A DNA stretch of 64,000 nt from Ottelia alismoides (lineage: Eukaryota > Streptophyta > Magnoliopsida > Alismatales > Hydrocharitaceae). The notes below the pieces were generated by a model that was not told where the DNA came from, searched no databases, and saw nothing but the letters and a program-made list of their open reading frames with translations. The stretch is taken from NCBI GenBank assembly GCA_037367405.1, contig JAZKJV010000684.1, positions 1,426,001 to 1,490,000 of the forward strand, written 5' to 3'. Positions 35,986 to 47,657 of this stretch are shown piece after piece. Position numbers and translations under genes: made by a program. Within the stretch, counting starts at the first letter, position 1, and every line of letters starts with the position of its first letter.

Positions 35986-38900
35986 CCAAAGAGCCATTAA
36001 TGGGCTAATCATTTAAACTCACATTCATGTGACAATCATAGGCTATTTAGAAAATAGCTTGGTAAGCTGATCAGTCACTCTGTTCCCACGAGACTACGCC
36101 AAGTCCTTTTACGGCACTTGCATATCCCCAATAACAGTGCTCGCATCCAATGCGAATGTTGCATCTTGTGCAACTAATACTCAATCTTGTTAGTTATAGT
36201 GTCCTTGACACTACAGCTTAACAATTATCATAACCAGTATTTCCATAATCCTTATCAGAATACCCTTATTCCTGGAGATCACTATCTCTTAAGGTATCCA
36301 CAATTAAGACCTTTTAGATCTCTATCTATAAAGTCTTAAGTTTTTGAAGATAAGACTTTGAGATCACTATCTCAAAAATCTTGTCATCTATGAAGATTTT
36401 GTCATTACTGCAACCAAGTGTTTTATTTCCATAGTAGGATTAGCAACAGTTTACTACTCCCATTGCATGGCAGCCATCTGGCTTTTGTGCACATCTAGCA
36501 CACACTTGGCTTCTCAGAACTGATGCCCAAAGGCAAGTAGTTCTAGCATTCACTTCCTCAACTCTTTGAGGTGCTATCCCTTTAGATAGGTCAGTACCAT
36601 ATCTTAAGGGATGGAAGCCATTACTGGAATTTTCCATAAAATGGAATATGTCCAAGATGTACTATAAATGTCACAGTCCCATTATCCTCTTCTCTTTGCT
36701 TCTGAACAACTTCAGAACTAAGATCTGAGAGGCATCTTTGAAATCATATTTCAAGTTATGGAACAACCAGATTATAAAACACTAATTATTATCCTTATAT
36801 CATTTTTAAATGATTAGGATATCATCTACATTTAGCATGATGAACACAAAGGCACTCCCACTAAGCTTCATATGGTTCATCAAGATTCTATTTGAAATCA
36901 TAACATTTATAATTTCATCAAATCTTATGATCCAACTTCAAGAAGCTTATTTGAGTCCTCAGATGGATTCCTTAGCTTGCACATCTTGCTTTCCTCAACC
37001 ATGAAGCCCTGGGGCTACTTCATGTGAATATCCTCAAAGAGGTATTCGTAGAGGAATGCAATATTGACTTACATCTTGAAGATGCAATAGTCAAGTTATG
37101 TAGCTAAGGTTAGCAATATTCTGATGGTTTTAAGCATGGTCACCGAAGAGCAAGTCTCATTGCAAGCAATGTCTTCTCTTCCAGTGTGTAGCTTATGGCT
37201 ACGAACCATGCTTTGAAGATCTCTACCTTCTCATCAGGTTCCCTGTCTCTTGAAGATCCATTTACACTTTTACAGGTCCTACCCATATAGGTGGATCCTC
37301 GAGGGTCCATATACAACACTTGTATATGAAGTCTACATTAGACTTTTATTGCTATCCATCTATCCATGCTATGATCTTCAGAAGCTTCATCACATGAAGT
37401 TCGATCATTGTCAGATTTCTCTAACACATGGAATCCATCCTCAAACTTATTTGAAGAGGTATTAATGTTTCATCTTTAATTGTCCTTTTAGTTTCCAATT
37501 TCAGGAGTCTCATTATAAATGAGTTCCTACACTTCATCTTCGTCTTGATTCTCAAGAGTCTCAACCTCTAAGAATCACATTCTCGGAGATGAGATATTTT
37601 AAGAATCTCAAGGTCATAAAGTAGGTATCCAATACCATCCTTTATTTTCCTAATGAAGCAACACTCTCAAGTGCTAGATTCCAACATACATGGAACCTTA
37701 TTAAGGATATACATTGTAGTCTCTACTACACATATATACCTGGAAACTAAGGGATAATTATGCTAAAATTCAACATTGATAAGATCATGTCACACATGAT
37801 CCAATTGTATCTACCTATAACTCTTCTGAGTTAAGGTGTGTTAGGAGGATTGAGATAGAAATGATATTCATATCTCTATAAGGTATTCTTTGAATTTATC
37901 TAGCAGGTACTTGCTACCTAGATTAGATCAAATTCATTTTATCTTCCTTCAAACTTTGGTTGTAAACCAAAATAATGAAATCTCTGAACATTTCAAAGGT
38001 TTCTTTGATGAAGAGAAGAAATCTCATATCATATACAATCATCAATAGATATCACATATCCACAATGTTTACTATGATACAGATGATCCCCATACATCAA
38101 TATGTATGAGATCCTGAATACCTTGGCATCTTACACCATTCCCGAAGAAGGGTGTATTGGACATTTTTCCTTTTGAATACAATATTCATAAGTATGTAAG
38201 TTTTGAAATTTTAGACATTCTAAAGTTTCATCTCTTACTATTCTATTGATCAAATCAATAGACAAATGTCCAAGGCTTGATGCTAGATCATTGTCAAATG
38301 ATCTTTATCCTCCTATTGATCTTAAGGTTTAATTTCAGTATTCAGAAATGTTAATGAACCATTCATTAATTTTTCTAATTTATGTGGAGTCCACTAGATT
38401 TTAGATTACTATCTGAAATATCTTCATCATAACTCTTTATGATAGTTCTATCTCAGAATTCATGTTTATTTCCAACATTTAGAAACAAACAATGAGTGTA
38501 TTCTTATATCTAGGTCATAGAGACATTCTCTACGACTAAGGGCTCTCCCACTGAAATTAACAAGTCTATTAATCCAATAGAGATCGTTGCAACAATTGCA
38601 TCAATATTCATGTGGACAACTATAAACCTTTAAGACCAAAATTTCCAGTCTTCTAAAACATATGCAACCCATTGCAAATGTCATCAGAAGATTGAGATAC
38701 AATTATTTGACTTTATCTTATTCAATAAGTAAGTCAATATCAATGATTTATGTAGATTATTCCGATGCTCCATCCGAGTCCTTTTCTAAGGATTCTAGAC
38801 AGACTTGATAGTCATACTATCAACACATCAACTTATTACAGTATTGGCATTCATCCAACTCTTTGGATGTCATATGGAAGTCACAGAAGTCCAGTCAACT

Positions 38901-41470
38901 CTTTGACTTTCCTTCTTTCTTGGGTCCAACCCATGCTTCCACTACGCTCCCTTTATCTATGAGCAACCATTGCTCAGGACAGAGGATCTCTTATTTTAAA
39001 TTCAAAAAGAATTCAAAGTAAGAGTTTTTCAACATTTATACATGCTTCCTTAAATTCATACAATATGAATATTATGAAGCTTCATGAATGACTAGAGTAT
39101 AGACAGTAGAATAATGACACTCATCATCTACATCCATCTAAACTCATAAAACATAGGTTCAGGTAGGTACTCAAACAATTTGAATACATCATCTCTTTAT
39201 AGAGCTACCATTCTACATGATGTAGAAAACCATGTCACTCATGATTAAATGTCAAGAGCACATATGTATGCCAGAAAATCTTCATTGATTTTATAAGGAT
39301 TATATGGCAATTATGATCATCATCAACATGTCACTTCCAAAGTACATTTGATGATACCAAGACTATAGAGACATACAAACCCTAGGGTTGTAGTCTTATC
39401 ATCTATTTAATTGTCATTTCTCAATATTATGAGGAAATTTGCACATTGCAACCACATACATTATGTGTTCAATTGCAAGTACAATATCTGGATCATGAGT
39501 CCAATCCATGATATTCTACTGATTATTATTGAGTATATCATTGAGTGGGTTTTAATGAAGGATTATCTGAAATAAGAAATTTGCATAAATTTATATAAAT
39601 ATATATATACACTTTTTACTTTGATTTAGGATTTTTTATATCAAAGTTGTCTTGCCATGTCAACACTGAAAGTTCATTCCCTTAATCACTTTCAATGTAA
39701 GAGATATACTTACCATTATATCTCAAGCAAGATCTGGGATCTCCTTCCTTATCTTTGTTGCATCCCAATAATATGAGAACCTACAACTCGGATAAAAAGA
39801 AGCGGGAACACATTCCGCCTTGCAAGTCCAACTTGCATCTCCCAATTCGGTCTTTAACACCCGGGCCCACCACCCCTAAGGCGATGTTGACCCGTCATTA
39901 ATTGAACCAACCGTCAACAGGAATACAACTCGCTATGCGCAATCCAATATCGCCCCAATAATATGAGGACCCGATATTGGGGTCACTACGCATACGTCCT
40001 TACTCTTTCAAGAAGCGAAGAGCCCGATCCAGATGCGCTTGTATACAGGAGCTGTCACTTCGGACAGGCGTCTCCCACATGCAATCCCTGGCAACGGAAC
40101 CCTCCGCCTTGACGGGAGACCATGGATGTCACTTATGTGATCCTCCATATCATATTCAAATTTTAATTAATTATCGTGAATCACATTCACATAATTAATT
40201 CTTCCAAGGGAATTATTAGCTCTAATCATATTAGAGTATTTCAATTGGACATAATCAATTTAATCATATTAAATTAATTATCAATCCAATTTAATCAATC
40301 AAACTTGATTATTTTACTTGAATACATATATGGTAATATCTCAAAATATGTATTAATTCGAATTTTAATAATTAGAAAAATACATCTTAATCCCTCGGAC
40401 ATTATCGCGGCCCTACCCGCTGTCATGGCCAGTACCGACGAGAGTGGGACGGACCACATACGTTGCAACCCGCAACCCCAATGCTCTCCGACTAGGCACC
40501 ATATCCGCCTCGGGAAAGGATAATGCCAAATTGATTAATTTGTACTTGAGATGATCATCGGTTCTTCAACCGAAATTGTACCATATAGTAATAATCAAAA
40601 CATTTTTTATTATAAGGAAATTTGCTAGACAAATTCCCAAATCCTATTCAAGCATCAAGTTTGAAAGATTGTGGTTTCCAATTATGATTTAGATCACATC
40701 TTAATCAATTATTGGTTAAGGCAATGTCATTTAAGGGAATAATTATCATTAAATATTTCACAAATATTTATGCACAATTATTCTAGGAAATTAAACAATT
40801 TAATTTCACTAAATGATTAAATGACAATCACCAATCAAACATTAAGTTTGATGAATGTATTTCCAATTAAGATTTAGATCAAATCTAATCAATTAATTGG
40901 TTGAGGCCAAGTCAATTATGTAAATAATCATCTTCAAATATTTCACAAATATTTTTCATGATTATTTCACGAAATTAACAATTAATTTCACTAATTGACA
41001 ATCACTTGGTTCTAGATTAGGACTGTAATTTCAGCAGGGACCCCTTCTTACTAAAATTAGCATATCTCAATCATATTAAATCCAAATTAGACAAAATCAA
41101 TTTTCTTAGATTGCTAATTTGATTTAGGACATAATCCAAGTGATGTTACACGCATTTCGAGGCAAGTCTAAACAGTAATTAACATTTTAATCACGTTCAG
41201 ATCTACTGTTCCCGCAACAGTGCATACATGTTCATTAAAACAACCATATCTAGAGCATACGAAATCCGATTTACGTAAACTCAGATCCTATGGTTTCCTT
41301 ATTTAATTGGGAACAAAATCCAAGTATTAAATTCGTGTTTAAACAATTTAAACAGTGCCGAATTTATTTACTAAATAGATCTGCGAAATCAAATGCGATA
41401 AAAACTTTCGCGACCTTAACGAACCCAAGTCGTCCTCGTTTTTTCGAATCATATTCGAAACCGTCGACCT
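35986..41470 (-). pseudogene. Fossil gag-pol interior of copia E
   Basis: No open frame exceeds about 73 codons, but copia wording survives in broken order on the - strand. Near 38200-38030 a trace of integrase reads SYILMYGDH then GYVISIDD. Near 37100-36800 RT pieces read CIFKM, then VDDILII, where YVDD is expected. Near 36655-36450 RT continues with YILDIFHFMENSSNGFHPLR and ARTTCLWASVL. Near 36100 a short trace fits the end of RNase H. These fit a Tork/Angela-type copia pol. The part 39760-40530 is GC-richer, without a domain, and is probably leader. Nothing here could be functional. Confidence 0.7.
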
Positions 41471-41485
41471 AAGGCTCTGATACCA
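41471..41485 (-). other. Primer binding site of copia E, tRNA-iMet type
   Basis: The - strand reads TGGTATCAGAGCCTT, a perfect plant iMet PBS, 2 bases from the LTR end at 41488. Confidence 0.95.
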
Positions 41486-41487
41486 CT

Positions 41488-44007
41488 TGAAGGATATAGA
41501 ATTATACTCAAGCGCATCACGGAAGCGTGATCGTCGTATCGGATACGACGAAGAACGACTAGTCGTACTAGTTGTTCGGTGCAGCGGAATTTAAAAAATT
41601 TATTCAATGAAACCACATGATCCGAGAACCATTCTCAGATCGTTTCATCTATAACCACAACAAGTATAATGCAATACCTCTTGAAGCGTGGTTGATCAAG
41701 TCTCTAAAGAAAGAGACCTCCTGTCTCAAGTCCGATCGTCGGCGAGACCGCTTGCGAGCGCGGGGATGAACCGCGTTGTCCTCGCAATCCAAGAAGATGA
41801 TCCAAGCGTGGTTGCTCCTGATCTCGTCGCACGAGATCAAACGTCTCCTTCGTGAGAGGAACTCTCCAAGAATACGGAGAACCGAAGAACGTCAAAGCGG
41901 CGGCGCGGTGGCGAAGGCGACGACGGTTCTCTCCTCTAGGGTATGGTGGACGGCCACCAACAAGAGAGGGAGAGAGGGCTGGCGTGTATGAAGAAATGAG
42001 GGAGAGAGAGAGCTCCAATATTGCAAGTCCTTAGAGAGCATAGAATGCCTCTCTATTTATAGGGTTTTGGGATCCATGGATCTCAATCCATGGGACACAT
42101 AAAATCAATGGATGAGATTGATTTGTGTCAATCCAATGGCCAAGATTGTTGTTGTCAAAAGCAACAAATTTAGGTTAAAATATATTTGAAAAAATCAAAT
42201 ATAATTTAGTCCTAAATCAACCCAACAAATAAGGAGAGAATGTGCATGGAGATTTCATCTCCATGCACCTTCCATGTTGGACGGCCACCCATTCCATACA
42301 GGAATGGTGTGCCGCCCACTATGGGAGTCCAAGGAGGCAATCTCATGGATTCCCATGAGATTGCATATCTCCTTGATTTTTCTCTCTTATTTATTCGCAA
42401 CAAATTTGTTGGATTTTATTCTTCAAAAATAATTCACAATTATATTTGAGAATATTGCATTCTTGCCATGGAAAAAATTGTGAATCATATTCACAACCCA
42501 AAACAACATATAATTCATATTGTTAATTAATTACACAATGTGTATCCAATACACATAATAATTAATCAACACATATAAATTATAATTAGCTCTCTCTAAT
42601 ACATTATAAATCACATTTATAATATATTATGAATAATTGGATATTTCCATCCACATTATTCTTATCCACATTAATTAAATCACATTTAATTAAATTGGAT
42701 AATTTCTTCACACATCAAGATGATTAAATCACATTTAATCATTATTTCTTCATTGCTTAGATCTTATGGAATTATTCTTGAACCCTTCAAGAATAATGCA
42801 ATCTCTCCGCAGATACTTGGAGATAAGGACAGGGCGATTGTATTGTTCCACGTATAGTGACATGGATATTGAGATCATATCTCAAATCCAGATCGCGGGC
42901 CTCCCATAGATGCTTGATTAAATCAAGACCGTAAATCTAATCTTCTCGTTGTATCCGAATCACATTCAGATCAATGTCCAACACTTGGACCAAGATCAGA
43001 TCACTTCTCTACTGAGAGGAGTCACTAAAATCCAGACCCGTTTCATCACTCCCTAGGAATGGAAGCGTCATGGTTATACAATCGTTTATGATCAAATCAC
43101 CCTCAGGTATTCCCAATACCTGTACATCCTGCATACTGGAAGACTCAGACTAAACCCGAAGTATCGGATCAACTTTATACTGTCTACTTCATGGTTTTAT
43201 CAGTAAGTTTCTCATTCGATCATTGGGAGTTGGTATCAATCATACACTTTCCAAAAGTGTATATCATACCTAGGTCTTGATCATATACTAAAAGTATATA
43301 TCAAACCTACAAATTCAGTCAAGCTTCCAAAGCGAGACGACCATGCGCATGGAATTTGATTCATCCCAATATCTCATGAGTGAGCTCATGTCTTCCGGTT
43401 CAGTAACCGAACCTGTATGATCCCTTTGAGAGATCGTATTACTCATATGCCCTTACATGCACACCAGCGCGCCGGTGTATAGACCTTGATTAGGTCATCA
43501 ACCTATTGGTCTGCCAAATGTACATACTTGGACATATAGCAACACATCTGTCTCCGGTCAGAGGATGCGTGCCTATATCATGACAGCATACGATATAGGA
43601 CTTTGGTTATCTCGATCTCGTTAAGTCAACTCTTTGACCTAACTAATCTGACGCCTCCGAATCTCTATTCCTATGCAGAGGACCTGCATCAAGAGGTCGG
43701 TCAGATATCAGCCTTCAGAGATAGGATTGCCATCTCCTACTCAGGCTGGAGATCATCTCTTAATAATCATTTGACGGTGCTTGATGAGTCCTCAATCTAA
43801 CTCTTTAGATATTCATCCAAGCACCAGCCTCTATGATTCAATAGTTGAATCAACAGCTGTATGATTATTAAGATGGCCATGGTACATAACCCTAATTGTA
43901 CTAAGGGACCTATTATACAAATTATCCATTCTTCATTCAGATCAGGGAATGATATGTGCAATAACATTTATTGCATAATGGCTCGCCGTGGGCTCGCATT
44001 TCCAACA
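41488..44007 (-). repeat. 5' LTR of copia E
   Basis: 2,520 bp, one base shorter than the partner (TTTCAG against TTCAG near 43937). Differences are scattered single bases. This copy would drive transcription of E. Confidence 0.96.
42054..42061 (-). promoter_or_regulatory. TATA box of copia E (5' LTR)
   Basis: CTATAAATAGAGAGG on the - strand, identical to the 3' LTR copy. The first ATG downstream on the - strand is at 42018, about 36 bases away, and opens a 104-codon frame of unknown meaning. Confidence 0.8.
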
Positions 44008-44012
44008 GGTAG
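44008..44012. repeat. Right target-site duplication of copia E
   Basis: GGTAG, identical to 33447-33451. Confidence 0.95.
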
Positions 44013-45290
44013 CATCATGGAGTTCAACAATGATGTTAACATCTATGCATGGTATCTCAGACTGAATTACCAAGAACCTATATGCATAGCTATTTTCTAT
44101 GTAACCTAAGAAGACATCATCAACAGCTTTAGGACCAAGCTTCTTTCTCTTGTGTTCTGGGACTAAAACCTTGGCGAGACAGCCCCACACTTTGAGATAG
44201 CTCAAGCTCGGTTTCCTGTTTCTCCAAAATTCAAAAGTACACTTTTCCATATGCCTTGGAGGAGTCCTATTCAGAATATGGCAAGCTGTATTCAAGGCTT
44301 CACGCCACATATAGGTTGGAAGTATAGAACTCTGTAGGAGAGCATTGATCATGTCTGTTAAGGTTCTATTTTTCTGTTCTGTTATCCCATTTGATTGTGG
44401 TGAATATGGGGTCGTAACTTCATGAACTATGCCAAATGATTTGCATTATTCATCAAACAAGTTAGAGGTATATTCACCTCCTCTATCTGACCTAAGGCAT
44501 TTAAGCACTTTCTCGGTTTGTGTCTCGGCGTCATTCTTAAATATAAGAAATTTTTTTAAGGCTTCATCTTTGGTTTTTATTAGATATACATAGTAGTATC
44601 TACCGCCATCATCTATAAAGGTGATAAAGTATTTCTTATTGTCTCGGGTCAACACACCATTAAACTCACAAATATCCGTGTGCACTAGATCTAAGATCTC
44701 ACTATCTCTAGAGAAAGACTGAAAAGACTTTTTAGGTATCTTAGCTTGTACACAGATTTCACATTTTTGAGTTTTATCAATAGTGTTTTTAGGGATCAAC
44801 TCTAAATGCATCATCTTTTTAATTGAAATTAAGTTTACATCTACCATGTCATAGATCGCAAGATTCTAGATTATTCACAACATGAGACACGGAATTAGAA
44901 AATTCAGAACTTAAAACATTTATTTCATCAATGTTTACTGAATCACATATAATTCTAAATAACAAATCAAAATCTGCCAAATAGCCTTTCCCATAAAAAA
45001 TACCATGTCTCATAATGACAACTTTATTACATTTAAAGTTCAATTCAAAACCATGTCTAACTAAGATAGAGACAGATCAAACATTCTTCTCGATGTCAAG
45101 AACATGGAGCACCTTGTGCAACGTCCAGACACGTCCAGAGGAGAACCTCAAGTTGACTTTTCCCAACCCTGGCTGCAGAGTCATTCCCCATCTTCACAGT
45201 CCCACCACTGCAGCTACTCATTTGGATCAAGGATATGGTATAGTTCAGGTTTTATAGAGACAGACCCCTCGCTAGCTCCAAGTCCCATAG
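44013..45290 (-). pseudogene. Decayed protease remnant and integrase of copia F
   Basis: From the right, a protease tail is only faintly readable (DVSGRCTRCSMFLTSRR near 45120). Then come KVVIMRHGIFYGKGYL (near 45020) and the integrase zinc region, CEICVQAKIPKKSF. The core follows with LDLVHTDICEFNG (first D), ITFIDDGGRYYYVYL and CLRSDRGGEYTS (second D). From 44352 the part with ALNTACHILNRTP and WGCLAKVLVPEHKRKKLGP includes the third catalytic region and the copia C-terminal mark. Frames change near 45043, 44847 and 44352. The left edge at 44012 is the E insertion point. Confidence 0.9.
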
Positions 45291-46127
45291 TGATCATATT
45301 CACTTGTGGACTTCCGTCTGCAGCCTTAGGTTGAGCCGTTAAGGATGGACAGTCCTTCTTCCAATGACCAACCTGATTACATTGTTAGCAGTGTTTATTC
45401 TTTGCCTTTTTCTGGATCTTTCCCGTTGGTTTCATTTTCTTGTTATTAGAACACTTTCCCTTCTTATCCTTGCCCTTTGAGGTCATGAAATTGACCTTAG
45501 CCTGAATATCAACAGGAAGCACAGGCTTTTATTTCATGTGTTCTTCCTCTATGGTAATTGCCACCATCAAGTCATCCATAGAAAGTTTCCCCTTCATATG
45601 TTTCAGGGTCATACCAAAGTCTTCCCAAGATTGGGAATTTTTTCTATGATGCACACGACCTGAAACTTCTCTAGAAGTTTTATTTCGGCATATTCTAAAC
45701 CATAGAACAGGAGTATAAACTCGTGTGCCTGTTCAGAAACCAATTTCCCTTCGATCATGGAAAACTTCAAAAATTTGGACACAGAGTATTTCTCAATGTC
45801 GAGGTCTTTGATATTATACTTTCGACCCAAATCTTCTCATATCCCCTTCGCAGTCTGCGTGGACGAACAGTATACGTCAAACAATGTGTTGGACAGAGCT
45901 AACAGGATGCAACCATGACATATAAGGCCACGTTCCTTCCACGCAGATTGCACCTTATGGCTATCGGGTGAGGGGTTTTCCTTTTCTATCGTAGGACAAT
46001 CAATTTCAAGCATAGAGATTAGTCCTATGGTCGTTAACTAGATCTTCATGCGTTGTTGCCAATGCTTTAAATTCTGACCACCAAATTTTTCAGGCATACC
46101 CATCGTATCCACTCTCGATTTAAACAT
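45291..46127 (-). pseudogene. Decayed gag of copia F
   Basis: The ATG at 46127 opens MFKSRVDTMGMPEKFGGQ, a typical copia Gag start. The middle piece 45830-45609 reads MGRKYNIKDLDIEKYSVSKF and FKVVCIIEKIP-like wording of the Gag polyprotein (UBN2) domain. A zinc knuckle is visible near 45390-45360 (QCNQVGHWKKDC, with the first C at a stop). In-frame stops occur several times. Gag would package the element RNA. Confidence 0.85.
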
Positions 46128-46175
46128 TGTTTCTGACAAGATTTTAAAAACGGTTTCCGATGTCCTGTATAAGAT

Positions 46176-47203
46176 TGTTGTTACCAGGATAAAAAAATGC
46201 ATATATTAAACAATAATACAACGGATCCAAATGAATTGACAAAGAAACATTAACGATTAATATCATATTAATCATGTGTTTCCCATTCATTATCTGATTA
46301 TAAAATGCAAATTGGAACCGATTAAATAAATAGAAACAAGTATTAGGGTGTGATCCAGAGAAAGTAAAGTAATAAATAAATTGCGATAAATAAATTAAAA
46401 GAAGAATGAAGTTAGAGATCACCAAAGCGCCCATGAAATGGACTGCCCTTAGAGAGGATATCACCCCCACAATACTGGTACTGGAGATCCGCTCCCAAGA
46501 TAAGACAGCACACAATCTATGTCTGCACACACCGACGAGATCGACCTTGAATGTACCTCAGAGAACTGCAGCCGAGAGAAAGAGAAGCACAGGTTCGTCC
46601 GCGAGAGGAAGAACGGGAACAGAGCTAAGGTGGCATGAGAGGATTTTTCTTGCGAGTGAAAAAAATGGCGTCGGGGGAGAGGTATAAAAAGAGAGTCACG
46701 TGCCCTAGCGCGGTATCTTTCGATTTCCAAAAATCCCCCTTAACGGGCGTGTCTTTTCGAATTCTGAAATCGCAGCCATAACGAGTCGTTTGGGTCGAGT
46801 TGAATTCTCACTTAAGTTGAATCCAAATTAATGCATGTGATTAATTTAATCGACCTATCAAATGAAATCTGCAGCAAAAGTATCAAGACCCAAAATGACT
46901 CTCCCGAGCCAGAGCCATAGTCAGAGACGGAGCGGAGAGCGCGGGCGCGTGTGTGGCCCTCCATTCCTCCTCTCTACTATTGCTACAAGATCCTGGGGTG
47001 TCAACTCATATAAAAGCCCACCAAAAATTTAGAGATACTAGGTATGGTACTAAACTTCTATCCAAACTTTTCTATGTTTCAAATTTGGGAATTCTCAACT
47101 TTCCCTTCAAGCCATTTGGTTTCCCTATTGAAACCAAATTAACTTCAATTGTAATTACATAGACTTTCCAATTAAAAGTCTAATTACAATTCTTAATACA
47201 ACA
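46176..47203 (-). repeat. 5' LTR of copia F
   Basis: 1,028 bp with the same ends as 30072-31104. The base just inside (46175 leftward, - strand ATCTTATACAGG) is not the usual iMet PBS, so the primer of F is unclear. Confidence 0.9.
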
Positions 47204-47208
47204 CACAT
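47204..47208. repeat. Right target-site duplication of copia F
   Basis: CACAT, identical to 30067-30071. Confidence 0.9.
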
Positions 47209-47639
47209 GGAGTCTCCTACTACACCCAGTTGAAGTTTTATAAGTCTGCAGACAATGGAGTGATCTTCTTGGACTGTTAGGTTCAATATCACACCTCAAA
47301 AAGAACTTACAAGCTCAGATAATTGAAATGTATTTTTAAGGTTGAAGGCAACCGCTTGTAGCTCCCAAAATCTACGAGAGTCGGGCCTGAAGACTTAGGG
47401 TGGAAGTCTAGAGGTTCGGGCTCTAATCTTAGGGATCCGTACTCACCCACTCTATCTGGGGGTAAGTACTTGTGTACAATGAGGGTGTTACTACCCGTAA
47501 TACACGGTTGCTTTTATTCTATGATAATTAAGGTCGACTTGCATAATTCAGTCTCGATTTTAGTATTCGTTATCACTTAATTTATGATGACCAAAAAAGA
47601 AATCATTGATTCGTACAGTCATTTAGAGATACTCACAAT
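47209..47639 (-). other. Leader of element G, outer part
   Basis: Noncoding, between the probable G PBS and the F insertion. It continues at 30066. No domain or repeat was found. Confidence 0.45.
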
Positions 47640-47657
47640 GATTCCCAACACTATTCA
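47640..47657 (-). other. Possible eroded primer binding site of element G
   Basis: The - strand reads TGAATAGTGTTGGGAATC. Allowing gaps, its second half matches the Athila-type PBS (GTTGCCGGGGATC). Its place, just inside a CA LTR end, is right, but the first half does not match. Confidence 0.35.

Larger units (their letters stand above)
33452..44007 (-). mobile_element. Copia E: young Ty1/copia element with a ruined interior
   Basis: This 10,556-bp element has two 2.5-kb LTRs that differ at about a dozen bases and one 1-bp gap, counted by eye. It has perfect GGTAG duplications, an iMet PBS next to the right LTR and a purine tract next to the left one, so it reads right to left. The interior (35973-41487) keeps only shattered copia integrase and RT traces. 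With LTRs this alike, the interior was already dead when it last moved, so it was probably copied by enzymes of another element. It interrupts copia F between integrase and RT. Confidence 0.96.
30072..47203 (-). mobile_element. Copia F: Ty1/copia element, Ivana-like, carrying copia E
   Basis: Two LTRs of about 1.03 kb (30072-31104 and 46176-47203) share TGTTGTTACCAGG at one end and TTAATACAACA at the other. Perfect CACAT duplications flank them. Reading leftward: gag, CCHC, protease, integrase, [E insertion], RT, RNase H, the copia order. RT and RNase H wording (KQWHENFD, SVLEGYS, LGGGVVSW) is close to the Ivana/Oryco lineage. F itself is about 6.6 kb. It is defective through stops. It sits in the leader of element G. 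Confidence 0.92.

Noticed and set aside
33447..44012. Segmental tandem duplication of 2.5 kb (two nearly identical blocks)
   Set aside because: The blocks are the LTRs of one element, shown by the PBS, the polypurine tract, TG/CA ends and GGTAG duplications.
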